A DNA stretch of 5,865 nt from Desulfobacterales bacterium (GTDB taxonomy: Bacteria > Desulfobacterota > Desulfobacteria > Desulfobacterales > C00003106): contig JAUWMN010000121.1 of NCBI GenBank assembly GCA_030613165.1, positions 1-5,865 on the forward strand. The letters run 5' to 3'. Shown piece after piece: positions 5,068 to 5,865 of the stretch; position 1 is the first letter of the stretch, and each line of letters opens with the position of its first letter. The notes beneath the pieces were generated by a model. It saw nothing but the letters and a program-made list of their open reading frames with translations, did no database searches and had not been told where the DNA came from. Position numbers and translations under genes: made by a program.

Positions 5068-5865
5068 ATGGCAAAGAAGGCAAAGAAACTTAAGGTATGC
5101 ATAGCGCAAATAAACTACAATTCGGACAGCATTCAAGCACATGTTGAAAGAATTAAAAATATCATCGATGAACACAAAAAATTTGATCTTATAGTCTTTC
5201 CCGAATTGCTCTTACACGGGCATCCCTCATTTGAAAAACCTGAAGGGTTTCTATATAGGAAAATGAAGATTGTTTACAGATCCGTCTCTGAAGATCTTTA
5301 TGAATTTGTAAAAAAGGTAAAGGCAAGAGTCATTATTGGGGAATCAAAGCGATTGGGAGAACGATATTACAACGTGGCAACATACATCGACAAAGATGTT
5401 ACTCAGAGTTATGACAAAACACATGTGCACTGGACTGAACATTTTGAGCCCGGAACAGAACTGAAGGTGTTTGATTCACCTTTTGGGAAGATCGGTATCA
5501 CCATATGTTTTGACGCGGCGTTTTCAGAGGTTTGGAGGGTGCTTGCCCTCAAGGGCGCTCAGGTGATCGTGAACATTGCGGCCGTTCCAAGGTCCTTCCC
5601 GGTAGACTATATGTGGCGTCGGCTTGTGGGGGCGGCCATATACAACCAGGTTTTTGTCGTTTATGCCAACAGGCCCGGCAACTTCTTCGCGGGCTACAGT
5701 GCTGTATTCGACCCACAGGGAGAAACCTTGGTCAAGGCGGGTCGGAAAAAGGCGATTATCGAGACTGAAATCGATTTAAGCCAAGTCCAAAGTTGGCGAA
5801 ACGAAGAACAAATTTATTCGCACCGGCTACCCCTCCTCTACCGTGAAATCGCCAACCGTCACAAG
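5068..5865 (+). CDS. Nitrilase-superfamily carbon-nitrogen hydrolase, 3' end at window edge
   Basis: The frame is open for 266 codons from the ATG at 5068 to the last base, with no stop in the window. The start is sound: the in-frame TGA at 5038 leaves no earlier ATG, and AAAGGA (5050-5055) is 12 bases upstream. The catalytic triad of the CN-hydrolase family is visible: E46 in FPEL, K117 in YDKTHVHW and C147 in TICFDAAF, plus the second glutamate E127 in EHFEPG. These enzymes hydrolyse or transfer amide, nitrile or carbamoyl groups through a Cys thioester and release ammonia. At 266 visible residues, with the terminal strand region (QSWRNEEQIYSHRLPLLY) already reached, the gene is probably almost complete. 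The lysine-rich start MAKKAKKLK is not a signal peptide. The substrate cannot be read off: the residues after the Cys (FDAAFSEVWR) do not match the N-carbamoylputrescine amidase or omega-amidase patterns I remember. It lies 113 bases after asnB in the same direction, probably in one operon. Confidence 0.88.
   Translation, partial: MAKKAKKLKVCIAQINYNSDSIQAHVERIKNIIDEHKKFDLIVFPELLLHGHPSFEKPEGFLYRKMKIVYRSVSEDLYEFVKKVKARVIIGESKRLGERYYNVATYIDKDVTQSYDKTHVHWTEHFEPGTELKVFDSPFGKIGITICFDAAFSEVWRVLALKGAQVIVNIAAVPRSFPVDYMWRRLVGAAIYNQVFVVYANRPGNFFAGYSAVFDPQGETLVKAGRKKAIIETEIDLSQVQSWRNEEQIYSHRLPLLYREIANRHK

Overview
The window looks like a nitrogen- or amide-metabolism locus from an anaerobic, Desulfobacterota-like bacterium. 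This lineage guess rests only on recalled resemblance of the protein types (a stand-alone FMN-domain glutamate synthase with an N-terminal Cys cluster, and an AsnB of the ~540-residue archaeal-like type), so it is tentative. No rRNA, tRNA, CRISPR array, insertion sequence or prophage gene is visible.

Layout. Bases 1-1436, minus strand: an FMN-binding glutamate-synthase-family protein whose C-terminus lies off the left edge. Bases 1437-1720: a dense divergent control region. It holds a plus-strand promoter for the regulator, a probable minus-strand promoter, a structured leader hairpin and a strong intrinsic terminator that points at the glutamate-synthase gene and sits before its start codon. 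Bases 1721-3007, plus strand: a three-part regulator made of a KaiC/RecA-like domain with a destroyed Walker A motif, an XRE helix-turn-helix and a cupin. Bases 3008-3328: a non-coding gap with a 9-bp perfect hairpin, a longer alternative pairing, a promoter with a consensus -35 box, and a perfect 12-bp-arm palindrome over its -10 box. Bases 3329-4954, plus strand: a glutamine-hydrolysing asparagine synthetase (AsnB). Bases 5068-5865, plus strand: a nitrilase-superfamily C-N hydrolase that reaches the right edge without a stop.

How the parts may work together (inference). All three enzymes belong to families that move amide or amino nitrogen: FMN-dependent glutamate formation, ATP-dependent amidation using glutamine, and C-N bond hydrolysis. 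The regulator sits between them, transcribed away from one and towards the others, and its cupin suggests a small-molecule effector. The best leads are the regulator architecture, the attenuator-like leader before the glutamate-synthase gene, and the operator-like palindrome before asnB. The substrate of the putative pathway cannot be read from the sequence.
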